64,000 nt of DNA from Salinirubrum litoreum (lineage in GTDB: Archaea; Halobacteriota; Halobacteria; Halobacteriales; Haloferacaceae), in the NCBI RefSeq assembly GCF_020567425.1, contig NZ_JAJCVJ010000002.1, positions 186,001 through 250,000 of the forward strand, given 5' to 3'. The notes under the pieces were generated by a model that had not been told where the DNA came from, searched no databases, and saw only the letters and a list, made by a program, of their open reading frames with translations. Below, piece after piece: positions 1 through 8,478 of this stretch. The position numbers and the translations under genes were made by a program. Position 1 is the first letter of the stretch, and each line of letters opens with the position of its first letter.

Positions 1-118
1 CGAACATGAGAATCTGCTTGCCTGTCATCTCTGGCGTCACCGGACTGTCGTTCGCGGCGAGTGATCTTAACGATTGTCCGCCATAGATCCGGCGAGCGGC
101 CGCGTCGGCGACCGACGC

Positions 119-898
119 TCAGAGAATCCCGTCGAGTTCCGCAAGCGAGTCGATCACGAAGTCGGGGGTCACGTCGCTTCGCTCCAGTCGCTGCCGGTCG
201 GTGATCCCGGTCGTGACGAGCACCGTCGTCATCCCCGCCCGGCGACCGAACTCGATGTCTGTGTCGAGGCGGTCGCCGACGACGAGACACTCCTCGCCGG
301 GCAGACCGAGTCGGTCGAGGACGATGCGCCGGGCGGGTTCTGAAGGTTTCCCGAGCATCGTGTCGGGGTCCCGTTCCGCCACCCCGGCGACCGCGTTGAC
401 GATGGCACCGGACCCGGGGATGTCGCGCCGTGGTGCCGGGATCACCCGGTCCGGATCGGTGCCGATCAGCGGGACCGACTCGTCGGCCAGTGCCTCGTGG
501 GCGTCGGTCAGGTCGTCGTAGTGGAAGTCCCGGTCGATAGAGGCGACCACGACCTCGGCAGCAGCGGGGTCGTCGGTCAGGCGGAGGTCGGCCTCGGCGA
601 ACTGGTCGCGGAGGCCGTCCTCGCCGACCAGAAAGAGCAGGTCGTCGGTGTGGTGCTCTGCGAGATAGCTGGTCGCTACGGTCCCGGCGGTGACGACCTC
701 CGCTTCGGTGACGCCGAAGCCGGCCCTACCGAGTCGGTCCACGTACGCGGGCGGAGCTTTCGTCGGGTTGTTCGAGACGAACAGGCGGTCGAGTCCCGCG
801 TCGGCGATCAGATCGAGTCCCTCGCGTGCGCCCGGAATCGGGTCGTCGCCCCGGACGACGGTGCCGTCTACGTCCAGCACGACGCCGCTGTGGTCCAT
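119..898 (-). CDS. HAD-superfamily (class IIA, NagD-like) phosphatase
   Basis: A 259-residue soluble phosphatase of the HAD superfamily. Motif I is DVDGT with catalytic Asp9 and Asp11. Motif II is the Ser in VSNN (Ser42), motif III is Lys184 in LGKPS, and motif IV is VVGDRLDTD with Asp209 and Asp213. The large cap between motifs II and III is typical of subclass IIA, the NagD / p-nitrophenylphosphatase / phosphoglycolate phosphatase-2 group. Length is normal for that group. It should hydrolyse a small phosphate monoester in the cytosol with Mg2+; the substrate cannot be read from sequence. It lies alone, downstream of a tRNA gene on the same strand. Confidence 0.9.
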   Translation of the reverse strand: MDHSGVVLDVDGTVVRGDDPIPGAREGLDLIADAGLDRLFVSNNPTKAPPAYVDRLGRAGFGVTEAEVVTAGTVATSYLAEHHTDDLLFLVGEDGLRDQFAEADLRLTDDPAAAEVVVASIDRDFHYDDLTDAHEALADESVPLIGTDPDRVIPAPRRDIPGSGAIVNAVAGVAERDPDTMLGKPSEPARRIVLDRLGLPGEECLVVGDRLDTDIEFGRRAGMTTVLVTTGITDRQRLERSDVTPDFVIDSLAELDGIL

Positions 899-1022
899 GT
901 CTGGTGGTCGGGTGGCCGGTAGTTGAATCCACTGCTGTAGTGGGGAGACGTGAGAGACGGTGTGACGTGCGGCCCGACCGACTGTGTCGTCCAGAGAAAC
1001 TCGGTCGAGAATCGCTGAGAAG

Positions 1023-1097
1023 TAGCGGGAGGTAGATTTGAACTACCGATCTCCGGGTTATGAGCCCGGCGGAATCTCCTGGCTATCCCATCCCGCT
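1023..1097 (-). tRNA. initiator tRNA-Met (CAT anticodon)
   Basis: A full cloverleaf can be folded on the minus strand. The acceptor stem is AGCGGGA/TCCCGCT with A as discriminator, and the anticodon loop CTCATAA gives anticodon CAT. The T arm contains GTTCAAATC. Two features mark it as the initiator: an A1:U72 first pair, and three stacked G:C pairs (GGG/CCC) next to the anticodon loop. CCA is not encoded. No intron is seen. Confidence 0.95.
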
Positions 1098-1201
1098 ACT
1101 ACCACGTACCGCTGTCTTTCGGATAAGGGTTCTGATTCCGACGCAGTGTGTCAGTTCTGCCCGTGGTACGTCCGTGTCGCACGCCCGTCACACTCGCCCG
1201 C

Positions 1202-1651
1202 TCAGGAACTCCCGACGCGCCACGTGAACAGGCTCTCGGCGACGTAGTTGACGAACATCCCGACGCCGATACCGACACCGTTCGCGAAGACGAGCCAGAG
1301 ACTCTCGCCGCCGACCGGGAGCCGATAGTCCAGCCCCGAGACGAAGACGAAGACGACCGTCGCCACCAGCACGCCGCCGGCCCGGACGAGGTTCGACTTC
1401 AGGAAGCGCCGCAGGAACGACCACCGGCCCGCCCCGCCCTCCGTCGAGAACGTCCAGTGCTCGTTGACGAGGAACATGACGACGATAGCCACCTCCGCGC
1501 CGACCAACTTGGCCGACCCGCGATACACCCCGCCGTAGGTCGTCAACAGGACGACGAGGCTCGTGTCACACACCGCTCCGAGCGCGCCGACCGAGGCGAA
1601 CTGGCCGAAGCGGACGCCCGACAGCAGGGCGTCGAGACGCCCCTCGGTCAT
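1202..1651 (-). CDS. GtrA-family membrane protein
   Basis: 149 residues with four predicted transmembrane helices, roughly residues 15-35, 48-66, 88-108 and 118-140. The pattern matches GtrA/DPMS-type proteins, which are thought to flip or channel polyprenyl-phosphate-linked sugars. The start ATG overlaps the stop codon of the upstream glycosyltransferase (ATGA), so the two are translationally coupled. The longer open frame upstream of this ATG is only the shadow of the glycosyltransferase gene. The pairing suggests that the glycosyltransferase makes a lipid-linked sugar and this protein moves it across the membrane for surface glycosylation; this is inferred from family and context. Confidence 0.85.
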   Translation of the reverse strand: MTEGRLDALLSGVRFGQFASVGALGAVCDTSLVVLLTTYGGVYRGSAKLVGAEVAIVVMFLVNEHWTFSTEGGAGRWSFLRRFLKSNLVRAGGVLVATVVFVFVSGLDYRLPVGGESLWLVFANGVGIGVGMFVNYVAESLFTWRVGSS

Positions 1652-2448
1652 CGACCGCCCTCGGCGCGCTCCGACCGCCTGTCGACGAGTGCCGGTTCGG
1701 TCTCGCGCCGCGAGTCCAGTAGCTGGTGCAGTGGGTCGCTGGCGAGCAGTTTCGCCCGGTGACGCGAGACGAGCAGTCCACGCGCGAGACGCAGGCTGGT
1801 CCGGACCGGTTCGACCGTCGAGTTCGGGTGGTCCTCCCAGCGAACCGGTACCTCGCGCAGGTCCGCGCCGACCGCCACCGAGACGGCGACGAGTTCGATG
1901 TCCCAGGCGAAGCCCGGTTCGTAGAGGTGCCCGCGCACTCGTCGCCACAGATCGGCCGTCAGCGCCTTCGCGCCACACTGGTAGTCGTACAGCTTCGCGT
2001 CCAGCAGTCGCCGGGCGAGCCACGCGAAGCCGTCACCCAGGAACCGCCGGGCGATAGTCTGGTGTGACTCGACGACTGCGTCTGGATGCCGACGCGACCC
2101 GACCGACAGATCCGCGCCGTCCCGCACGGCCTGCACGACTCTATCGATCGAACCGGCGGGCGTGCTCCCGTCGGCGTCCGCGAAACACCGGATGTCGGTG
2201 TCGAGCGCCTCGAAGCCGGCGGTGATGGCCGCGCCCTTCCCCCGGCGGTAGGGCACCGGGGCGACCGTCACCTCCGGGAGGTCGGAGAGTTCGTCGGTGA
2301 GGTCCTCGGCCACGCCGGTCTCCGGCGCGTCGAGTTCGACGCGAATCGCGGCGGGGTCGAGTCGCTCGTGGAGGGCACGCACGTACGACGAGAGGAGGGC
2401 CGTGTCGGGTCGGTAGGCGGGGACGACGACACCGACGGTACGCGACAT
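1648..2448 (-). CDS. family 2 glycosyltransferase (dolichyl-phosphate sugar synthase type)
   Basis: 266 residues. The N-terminus VGVVVPAYR is the nucleotide-binding start of a GT-A fold, and DADGST (residues 91-96) is the metal-binding DxD-type motif. The middle carries VGSRRH and YDYQCGAKAL, both typical of DPM1/DolP-glucose synthases such as haloarchaeal Agl enzymes. It probably transfers a sugar from a nucleotide sugar to dolichyl phosphate on the cytosolic face. There is no C-terminal membrane domain; that role is likely filled by the coupled GtrA protein downstream. The sugar is unknown. Confidence 0.88.
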   Translation of the reverse strand: MSRTVGVVVPAYRPDTALLSSYVRALHERLDPAAIRVELDAPETGVAEDLTDELSDLPEVTVAPVPYRRGKGAAITAGFEALDTDIRCFADADGSTPAGSIDRVVQAVRDGADLSVGSRRHPDAVVESHQTIARRFLGDGFAWLARRLLDAKLYDYQCGAKALTADLWRRVRGHLYEPGFAWDIELVAVSVAVGADLREVPVRWEDHPNSTVEPVRTSLRLARGLLVSRHRAKLLASDPLHQLLDSRRETEPALVDRRSERAEGGR

Positions 2449-2487
2449 GGGGACTGCTTTCGCGGGACGGCAAAAAAACCGTTCGAC

Positions 2488-2745
2488 TCACTCCAGGCCG
2501 AGGAACGCCGAGACGAAGAGCACGAACGCGACAGCCCCACAGACGCCGAAGACCGGGAGCGCGAACAGCGTCCAGTCGGCCGGGAGGTCCCGCAGGTCGA
2601 TGATCGCGCGAACGAGCAGGAAGCCGAGCACGGACGCCAGCAGGCCGAACCCGCCGACCAGCAGTCGGCGACTGTCCGCCGGTTCTCGCGGCGGGGGTGA
2701 ACGCTCGTCGTCGGTCTCCGAGTGATTCACACTGCTGTCCGTCAC
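2488..2745 (-). CDS. small two-helix membrane protein
   Basis: 85 residues. It has a polar acidic N-terminus of about 25 residues and then two hydrophobic helices, about residues 28-48 and 58-82. Third codon positions are strongly G/C, as in real genes here. It lies 39 bp upstream of the glycosyltransferase on the same strand, so it may be cotranscribed with it. No function can be assigned. Confidence 0.65.
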   Translation of the reverse strand: MTDSSVNHSETDDERSPPPREPADSRRLLVGGFGLLASVLGFLLVRAIIDLRDLPADWTLFALPVFGVCGAVAFVLFVSAFLGLE

Positions 2746-2910
2746 GACCGGATCACACCTCGAACCGGTCGCGCGTCGGACTTAGCACTTGTCACTCGTG
2801 AAGCGTCACTCGTGGGGCAGTGGTGGGTTCTCGCCACAGCGACTCCGGGGTGACTCGGCGCGCTCGACAACCCAAAAAGCGTATGCCGGGGCGTGCCCCT
2901 CTGCCAGTCG

Positions 2911-5370
2911 ATGGAGTACGCTCTCGTCGCCCTCTGGTGGCTGGCCGCCATCGGACTCGGGCTTCTCGGTCTCCCCCTCTCGGCCCGCCTGTTCCCCCGC
3001 CTCGCCGGTCGCGGCGTCGGCTTCGCGCTCCCCGTCGCACTCGTCGTGCTCGGGACCGTGATCTACTGGCTCGGCCACCTCGCCTACGGCCTGCCGACCG
3101 TGCTCGCCGGTGTCGCGGTCCTCCTCCTGCTCGCCGTGCTCTCGGGTCTCGACCGGGACACCCTCCGCGAGGGAAAGGTCGAGGTCGCCCCCGATCTGGA
3201 GTACGACCTCGACCCCCGCGTGCTGGGGGTCTTCACCGCCGCCTTCCTGCTCGTGATCGCTATTCGGGCCGTGGACCCCGGCGCGATCCCGGCCGGCGGC
3301 GAGAAGTTCCTCGACTTCGGCCTGCTGAACGCGCTGGATCGCGCCGACAGCCTGCCGCCGGAGGACTTCTGGTTCGCGGGCGAGGCAGTGAGCTACTACT
3401 ACGGCGGCCATCTCCTCGTCCACAGCGTCTCGGAACTGACCGCGACGCCTCCGGAGTTCGCGTACAACCTCGGTCTCGCGCTGTTCTACGCGACGTTCGT
3501 GACGGCCGCCTACGATCTGGCCGGCGCGGTCGCCGACGCCCGTGGCCACTCCCGCACTGTGGCCGGACTGCTCGGTGCGTTCTTCGTCGGGGTCGCCAGC
3601 AACCTCGCCACGTTCGGGCGACTGGTGCTGTCGAGTCTCCCGGAGCCCCTGCGGACCAACGCGGCAGAGACGGTCGCGGCGCGGGCCGGCGAGTTGACGA
3701 CCCGGCAGATTCTCCTCGGTGTCGACGAGTTCAACTACTGGACCGCGAGCCGGATCATCCCCGGCACGATCAACGAGTTCCCGCTGTTCGGCTGGCTGAA
3801 CGGCGACCTCCACGCCCACATGATGGGACCGACGTTTCTCCTGCTCGCGGCCGCCGTGGGCTTCAGCTACTACCGAACCCCCACGAGAGACCTCACGCGC
3901 AGGCGACTGCTCGCGTTCGGCGTGATTCCACTGCTGGGTGGGCTACAGGCCGTGATCCACACGTGGAGTTTCCCGACGGTCTTCGGTCTCCTGTGGCTCG
4001 CGGTGCTGTTCGCGCCCAGCGACCCACTCTCGCTGTTCCCGGCCGGCGTCGCCACTCGCGTTCGGAGCGCGGTCGGTGTCGCCCGGCGCGACCCCGATGA
4101 GTTGACCGATCCGGAGGAACTGGCGTCGGACGGCGGAGGGTTCGGCGGCGCGACCGCTGAGCCGGCGACCGTAGGATCACGGACGGCACTCGTCGGCTCG
4201 CCGGCCCGCGTCGAACTGACGCGCGTCGGGAGTGCGCTGGTCGTCGCCGGCGTCGCGGGCCTGCTCGGCTTCCTGCTCGCCGCGCCGTTCCTGCTGTCGG
4301 CGACCGGCGGCGGCGAGCGTGCGATCGACCTCTGGCCGGCGCTGGACCGCAGTGGGTTCGGCGCGCTGCTCATCGTCCACGGCGCGTTCCTCGCGGGCTT
4401 TCTCGCCTTCCTGCTCGCCCGCCTCGATCCGGAGCGACCGGTCCTGCTGGCGGTCGGACTCCTCGCGGTCGTCGGTCTCGGCACGCTGGCGACGTTCCCC
4501 GCGCTCGGACTCGTCGGCCCGGTGCTGCTGCTCGGCTGGGTCGCGCTCCGGTTCCGCGACGACGTGGGCTACGAGACGGTGCTGATGATCGGCGGGGCCG
4601 GACTGGTGCTGGCGGTCGAAGTCGTCTACCTGAACGAGCAAGCCGGACCGGGGCGCATGAACACGGTGTTCAAGACCTACTCGCAGGTCTGGGGACTCTG
4701 GGCGGTCGCACTCGGCGCGGCGCTCGCGTCGATGGTGCCCTCGCTCGAGTCGCTCCGGGCGTCGTTCTCGGGTGGCGTGGATCGACAGGGTGTCCGACAG
4801 GTCGCGGCGGTCGGCTTCGTCGCCCTGCTGGTCGTCTCCACGTCCGTCTACGGGGGGCTGGCGCTGTCGGGTCACCTCTCGGTCGGCGGCGACCCGACAC
4901 TGGACGCGACGGCGTACGTGGACGACCAGCATCCCGAGGAGGCGACCGCGATCCGGTGGCTCGATCGGAACGCCGAAGGCACCCCGACGATGGTCTCCGC
5001 ACCGGGGGCCTACACCGCACCGGCGGGCGGCGGACAGGCCGAACCGGGGATGTACACGTGGGACGCGAGCCCCGCCGCGAGCATGACCGGCGTACCGACG
5101 GTCGCCGGGTGGGCACACGAGGTCGGCTATCGCGGGCAGGCGGCCTACGACTCGCGGGTCCGGGACGTGGACCTCGTCTACCAGGGTGACGCCGAGACGC
5201 GAGTGCGACTGTTAGCCGAGTACGACGTGCAGTACGTCTGGGTCGGCCCGGCCGAGCGGCTACGCTACGGTGAGGTGCGGTCGTTCTCGGGCCTGCAAGG
5301 TGTCGAGGTCGCTCACCAGTCCGGGTCGGTGACCATCTACCGGGTGGACCAGTCGGCGCTGGCCGAGTGA
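2911..5370 (+). CDS. DUF2298 (chlor_arch_YYY) multi-pass membrane protein
   Basis: 819 residues from the ATG chosen here; a GTG 18 nt upstream is also possible. There are about 13 hydrophobic helices in blocks separated by polar loops. The central region (WFAGEAVSYYYGGH, FGWLNGDLHAHMMGPT) is diagnostic of the DUF2298 family, first described in Chloroflexi and archaea. The YYY triplet and the DLHAH motif resemble lipid-linked-sugar glycosyltransferase/mannosyltransferase active sites, so a GT-C-type surface glycosylation role is plausible but unproven. The C-terminal 200 residues form a soluble, probably extracellular domain. The nearby dolichol-sugar genes support a glycosylation setting. Confidence 0.85.
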   Translation: MEYALVALWWLAAIGLGLLGLPLSARLFPRLAGRGVGFALPVALVVLGTVIYWLGHLAYGLPTVLAGVAVLLLLAVLSGLDRDTLREGKVEVAPDLEYDLDPRVLGVFTAAFLLVIAIRAVDPGAIPAGGEKFLDFGLLNALDRADSLPPEDFWFAGEAVSYYYGGHLLVHSVSELTATPPEFAYNLGLALFYATFVTAAYDLAGAVADARGHSRTVAGLLGAFFVGVASNLATFGRLVLSSLPEPLRTNAAETVAARAGELTTRQILLGVDEFNYWTASRIIPGTINEFPLFGWLNGDLHAHMMGPTFLLLAAAVGFSYYRTPTRDLTRRRLLAFGVIPLLGGLQAVIHTWSFPTVFGLLWLAVLFAPSDPLSLFPAGVATRVRSAVGVARRDPDELTDPEELASDGGGFGGATAEPATVGSRTALVGSPARVELTRVGSALVVAGVAGLLGFLLAAPFLLSATGGGERAIDLWPALDRSGFGALLIVHGAFLAGFLAFLLARLDPERPVLLAVGLLAVVGLGTLATFPALGLVGPVLLLGWVALRFRDDVGYETVLMIGGAGLVLAVEVVYLNEQAGPGRMNTVFKTYSQVWGLWAVALGAALASMVPSLESLRASFSGGVDRQGVRQVAAVGFVALLVVSTSVYGGLALSGHLSVGGDPTLDATAYVDDQHPEEATAIRWLDRNAEGTPTMVSAPGAYTAPAGGGQAEPGMYTWDASPAASMTGVPTVAGWAHEVGYRGQAAYDSRVRDVDLVYQGDAETRVRLLAEYDVQYVWVGPAERLRYGEVRSFSGLQGVEVAHQSGSVTIYRVDQSALAE

Positions 5371-5405
5371 GCGGCGGGAGGAGAAGTCGCGGTCGGGGCG
5401 TCGAC

Positions 5406-5672
5406 TCAGACCGACAGTTCGCTGCGGCCCTTGATGACGGTCAGGGCCTCGGCGTCGATGGACTCGACGTCGAGCCAGTGGGGGACGTAGTTCCGCTTCA
5501 TGTAGTCTTCGCGTTCGTCCTCGCTTCCGATGACACACCACAGTTGGACTTCCTCGGGTCCGTGGTAGTCGCCCTGTCGCTGGATCGAGAAACAGATCTG
5601 CTCCTCACCGTCGTACTCGATGATGGCGTCCTTCCGGATGCCGGGATCGCCACGCACGATCAGGTGTTGCAT
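5406..5672 (-). CDS. conserved haloarchaeal protein (HAH_0734 family)
   Basis: 88 residues, soluble and acidic. I recall this as the uncharacterised HAH_0734 family. No catalytic motif is visible. It contains one segment with Trp and Cys (VQLWCVIGSE) and a conserved-looking C-terminus (VIKGRSEL). A TATA-like sequence lies about 28 nt upstream of the ATG, consistent with a leaderless transcript. It is convergent with the DUF2298 gene, with only 35 bp between stops. Confidence 0.7.
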   Translation of the reverse strand: MQHLIVRGDPGIRKDAIIEYDGEEQICFSIQRQGDYHGPEEVQLWCVIGSEDEREDYMKRNYVPHWLDVESIDAEALTVIKGRSELSV

Positions 5673-5844
5673 GGGCGGGGGTTCGGCAGGTCTGCGCTTA
5701 ACGGCTTCGATGACTGGTACGCGTACTTCGATGTGTGGGTTGTCGAATCGGTCGCTGGTTGGAACTGGGTCGAGTCGGTCGCAGATGACGAGGGGTGAAA
5801 GCCCTGTGGCGATGTGGATGATGTCGAATCAGTTGGTGAGAACA

Positions 5845-6004
5845 AGAGGTGAAAGCCCCCGCGCTCTCGACCACCGGGAGAGACAAGCTCTCCCGAGTCT
5901 TCGTCACCGGCGCGGAGCGCCGGTTTCCAGCGGGACCTCCGGTCCCGCCCTGCTTCCGTCGTCCGGGATGGATCGAGAGCGCGGCCCCTTTCAGTCCCGC
6001 CCGA
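5845..6004. repeat. inverted-repeat element, copy A
   Basis: The left arm, 5851-5870, reads GAAAGCCCCCGCGCTCTCGA. The right arm, 5973-5992, is its inverse apart from a GGG/CCC difference. The match continues imperfectly inward for about 10 bp. The interior carries further hairpins, such as CGGGAGAG...CTCTCCCG at 5874-5894. The same end sequences occur at 14935-15087 (full) and 35381-35420 (ends joined), so this is a dispersed element. It encodes no protein; it is either a MITE-like element or a structured RNA. Confidence 0.75.
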
Positions 6005-6031
6005 GGGATTTTGCCACCCATCATGCGACAA

Positions 6032-6147
6032 TCGGTGGACCAGTCGGTTTCAGCGTCGTGCCGACCTGCAACCGTCGGCGCGACACGGGGCTCGCCCGAG
6101 GCGGCCCCACGCCGCCGAAGTGTCGCGCCAGCCCACTCGACTGGTAA
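6032..6147. repeat. repeat D-type segment, short form
   Basis: Read on the minus strand this segment has ACCAGTCGAGTGGGC, then GGCGCGACACTTCGGCGGCG, then CGACGGTTGCAGG, and ends GCTGAAACCGACTGGTCCAC. The same blocks in the same order occur on the plus strand at 37548-37781, where extra 44-bp units are inserted between them. That order-preserving match, between two non-coding sites 31 kb apart, shows a shared mobile or amplified sequence. Confidence 0.7.
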
Positions 6148-6289
6148 GCGTGTCGTGAGCTGAAATCTCGTCAGACTGTCCCGGTGTGGTTTGCGGTCGG
6201 CGCGCGAGAAACGCGCGAGGGAGAATCGCGGGCGGTGCGGAGAGCGATTCGAGGCTGGGGAGGATCGAGGTGCGGTCTGCGGTGTGGGT

Positions 6290-6440
6290 GCGCTGGTAGG
6301 TGCGCTAGATCGAGTAGCGGTGCCGGTGCTGTCTGCGGTGTTGTCGCGGTCTGCGGTGCGGGTCCCTGCGCTACTCGTCGTAGCGGTGCTATGGCGGTCG
6401 CGGTTCCGCTGTTCGGTACGCTCAACCGAGTAACAGTAGC
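6290..6440. repeat. degenerate GTAGGTGCGCTAGATCGAGTAG repeat, copy 1
   Basis: A low-complexity stretch with TAGGTGCGCTAGATCGAGTA near 6298-6320, followed by repeated GCGGTGCTG / TGCGGTGTTG units. The same wording reappears as a clearer tandem array at 14228-14440, and both are preceded by TTGCGGTCGGCGCGCG. Minus-strand translation of both gives the peptide word LLDLAHL, which is a by-product of the repeat, not evidence of a gene. Confidence 0.6.
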
Positions 6441-6497
6441 AGTGCTGTTCGCGTCACGACCTCCATCAGTCCAACCGATCACTCGAACACCCGAGTC

Positions 6498-7337
6498 TCA
6501 CCGGTCCTCGTCACCAGCATCCTCGCCCGACTTACCCTCCTCGTCTGCACCGTTCTGCCCGAGTTCGTCTTTGATGGACTGGAGTTCGGCCTCCACGTCC
6601 ACGTCTTCCTCCTCGCCAGCGTCCGCCGACGCCGACGCTCGCTCGGTCGTCGCCGTCTCGTCACTCCCCGTCTCGCCCACGTCACTCGATTCGTCACCCT
6701 CCTCACGAACGTCGATGGCGATGCCACGGTCACGACTCCCGGCATCTCGCTCCCGACGGTCGTCTCGCCCGACACCCGAGTCGGAGCCTCGCTCGTCTCG
6801 ACTCGAATCCCGAGTCGAATCCCGACCAGAACCACGATCACGTTCTTCACGACGCTCACGCGCCTCGGCGATCCGGTCCTCGATCTCGTCGGTCAGACTC
6901 CGGGCGTCTTCCACGATGTCGCGCGACTCCGGATCGGCCGGCAGGTCGGCCGAGGAGAGGGCATCCGAGAGATCGGTCAGACTGCGCTCCAGTTGCGAGA
7001 GCGCGGTTCGGCCGGCGTCGTCCAGTCGGTCGCGGGCGTTCGCCGACTCGGCTCTCGCCGCGCGCTCCGGGTCGGCCATCCGGAGGACGCGCTGGGTCGC
7101 CTTCAGCGCCCGGATGTTCGCCTCCAGTAGGGTGACGATTGCCGGGATGGTGTACTCCTCGGTGAACCGCAACAGGTCGCTCATCGACGGCGGGCGAGGC
7201 GGACGCGGCGGGTCACCGGCGCGACTCCGGCCACCTCGACCACCACGCTCTGTGTCGAGTTCGGCACGGAGGTCGGAGAGTGTCGTCTCCAGTTCGTCGA
7301 GGAGGTCGGCGAGGTCTTCGTCACTGCGGGTACTCAT
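6498..7337 (-). CDS. conserved haloarchaeal coiled, highly charged protein (DUF7547-like)
   Basis: 279 residues from the ATG chosen. This start is supported by a TATA-like GCTTATACGG about 28 nt upstream, which fits a leaderless transcript. The N-terminal 30 residues predict a short coiled coil (LADLLDELETTLSDLRAEL). A conserved-looking block follows at about 55-90 (LLRFTEEYTIPAIVTLLEANIRAL). A second helical region runs to about 165, and then comes a long disordered Arg/Asp/Glu/Ser-rich tail. I recall this block as an uncharacterised haloarchaeal DUF. No enzyme motif is seen; a scaffold role would be a guess. Confidence 0.72.
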   Translation of the reverse strand: MSTRSDEDLADLLDELETTLSDLRAELDTERGGRGGRSRAGDPPRPPRPPSMSDLLRFTEEYTIPAIVTLLEANIRALKATQRVLRMADPERAARAESANARDRLDDAGRTALSQLERSLTDLSDALSSADLPADPESRDIVEDARSLTDEIEDRIAEARERREERDRGSGRDSTRDSSRDERGSDSGVGRDDRRERDAGSRDRGIAIDVREEGDESSDVGETGSDETATTERASASADAGEEEDVDVEAELQSIKDELGQNGADEEGKSGEDAGDEDR

Positions 7338-7383
7338 ACCCGACGGTTGCACCCCGCGCCGTATAAGCCTTCGAGCGCGGATC

Positions 7384-8478
7384 TCAGAACCCGCGCCGGT
7401 ACTGCACCGGCGGTTCGGCGTCGGCGTCCAGTTCGTCGGCCGCCTCCAGCCCGAAGTACGGGTTCCGGAGGTGTTCACGCCCGAGAATCGCCACGTCGGC
7501 ACGCTCGTTCTGGATCAGTTCCTCGGCCTGTACCGGTTCCGTGATCCCGCCGACCGCGCCGACCGCCATCGGCACGTCTTCGTCGCGCAGATGCTCGCGG
7601 ATCGTCTCGGCGTAGGGCACCTGGTAGCCCGGCCCGGTCGCCGGCACCTGCTGGTCCGGGTGGATGCCACCGGCGCTCACGTCCAGCAGGTCCGCCCCGG
7701 CCTCGAACAGCAGGGGCGCGAGCCGAGCCGACTGTGCGACGTCCCACGACTCCCGGTCCGGGAGCCAGTCGGTCGCGGAGATGCGCACGAAGACGGGTTT
7801 GTCGTCCGGCCACACCTGTCGGACCGCGGCGGTCACCTCCCGGACGAGGCGCGTCCGGTTCTCGAAACTCCCGCCGTACTCGTCGTCGCGGTCGTTCGTC
7901 ACCGGCGAGAGGAACTCGTGGAGGAGGTAGCCGTGGGCGGCGTGAACCTCGGCGACCTCGAACCCGGCAGAGAGCGCGCGCTCGGCGGCGTGGGCGAACG
8001 CGTCGATCACGCGACCGATTTCCGCGCGGTCCAGCGCGTGTGTCGGCGGTGCCTCGTCGTCGTAGGGGTAGGGCGTGTCGCTCGGGCCGACGACTTCCCA
8101 CCCCTCTCCCTCTGGCTGGAGTGGGCCGTGGCCCTCCCACGGTCGACTCGTCGAGGCCTTCCGCCCGGCGTGCGCCAACTGGATCGCCGGGACCCCTCCT
8201 TGTGAGCGAACGAAGTCGGCGACAGGTGCGAGCGCCTCTGCGTGCTCGCGGCTCCAGATGCCGAGGTCCTGCGGCGAGATGCGGCCGCGCGGTTCCACGG
8301 CGGTCGCCTCGGTCATCACGACGCCGGCACCGCCGACCGCCCGACTGCCGAGGTGGACGAGGTGCCAGTCGGTCGCCAGACCGTCGGGCGAGGAGTACTG
8401 ACACATCGGCGAGACCACGATCCGGTTCGGGAGTTGTGTCTCCCGCAGTGTGAGCGGGCTGAACAACGAGTCGGTCAT
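7384..8478 (-). CDS. NADH:flavin oxidoreductase, YqjM-type old yellow enzyme
   Basis: 364 residues, a single FMN-binding TIM barrel of the old-yellow-enzyme family. VVSPMCQYSS near the N-terminus holds the Cys that marks the YqjM/thermophilic-like subclass. HAAHGYLLHEFLSPVTNDRDDEYGGSFENR is the family signature (His pair binding substrate, Arg contacting FMN; given here as motif text in pieces HAAHGYLLHEF and EYGGSFENR). It should reduce activated C=C bonds of enones using NAD(P)H in the cytosol. The start chosen is the ATG giving MTDSLFSPL; the much longer open frame upstream overlaps the divergent gene and is spurious. Confidence 0.92.
   Translation of the reverse strand: MTDSLFSPLTLRETQLPNRIVVSPMCQYSSPDGLATDWHLVHLGSRAVGGAGVVMTEATAVEPRGRISPQDLGIWSREHAEALAPVADFVRSQGGVPAIQLAHAGRKASTSRPWEGHGPLQPEGEGWEVVGPSDTPYPYDDEAPPTHALDRAEIGRVIDAFAHAAERALSAGFEVAEVHAAHGYLLHEFLSPVTNDRDDEYGGSFENRTRLVREVTAAVRQVWPDDKPVFVRISATDWLPDRESWDVAQSARLAPLLFEAGADLLDVSAGGIHPDQQVPATGPGYQVPYAETIREHLRDEDVPMAVGAVGGITEPVQAEELIQNERADVAILGREHLRNPYFGLEAADELDADAEPPVQYRRGF

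Larger units (their letters stand above)
5673..6497. other. 825-bp gene-free repeat region
   Basis: No credible gene is seen. Open frames here lack the G/C third-position bias and translate the same repeats found elsewhere. In order it holds: a degenerate unit ending in TCGAGTCGGTCGCAGATGACG; a solo element end at 5789-5805; a full inverted-repeat element at 5845-6004; a segment at 6032-6147 that recurs in inverted orientation at 37.5 kb; and a G-rich tandem-like stretch at about 6290-6440 that recurs at 14.2 kb. Confidence 0.75.

Noticed and set aside
1566-2067. Plus-strand frames opposite the glycosyltransferase
   Set aside because: Antisense shadows; the minus-strand glycosyltransferase and GtrA genes have clear motifs and a coupled ATGA junction.
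5620-6147. Open frames over repeat copies whose peptides match each other (such as ARGGPTPPKCRASPLDW and ARGAPTPPRCRARPFDW)
   Set aside because: The peptide match follows from DNA-level repeat identity. The frames have no proper starts or codon bias, so they are repeats, not genes.
6184-8205. 673-codon open frame on the plus strand
   Set aside because: It is antisense to the charged haloarchaeal protein and the OYE gene, is Ser/Arg-rich and low complexity, and crosses a repeat region. This is a typical GC-rich shadow frame.
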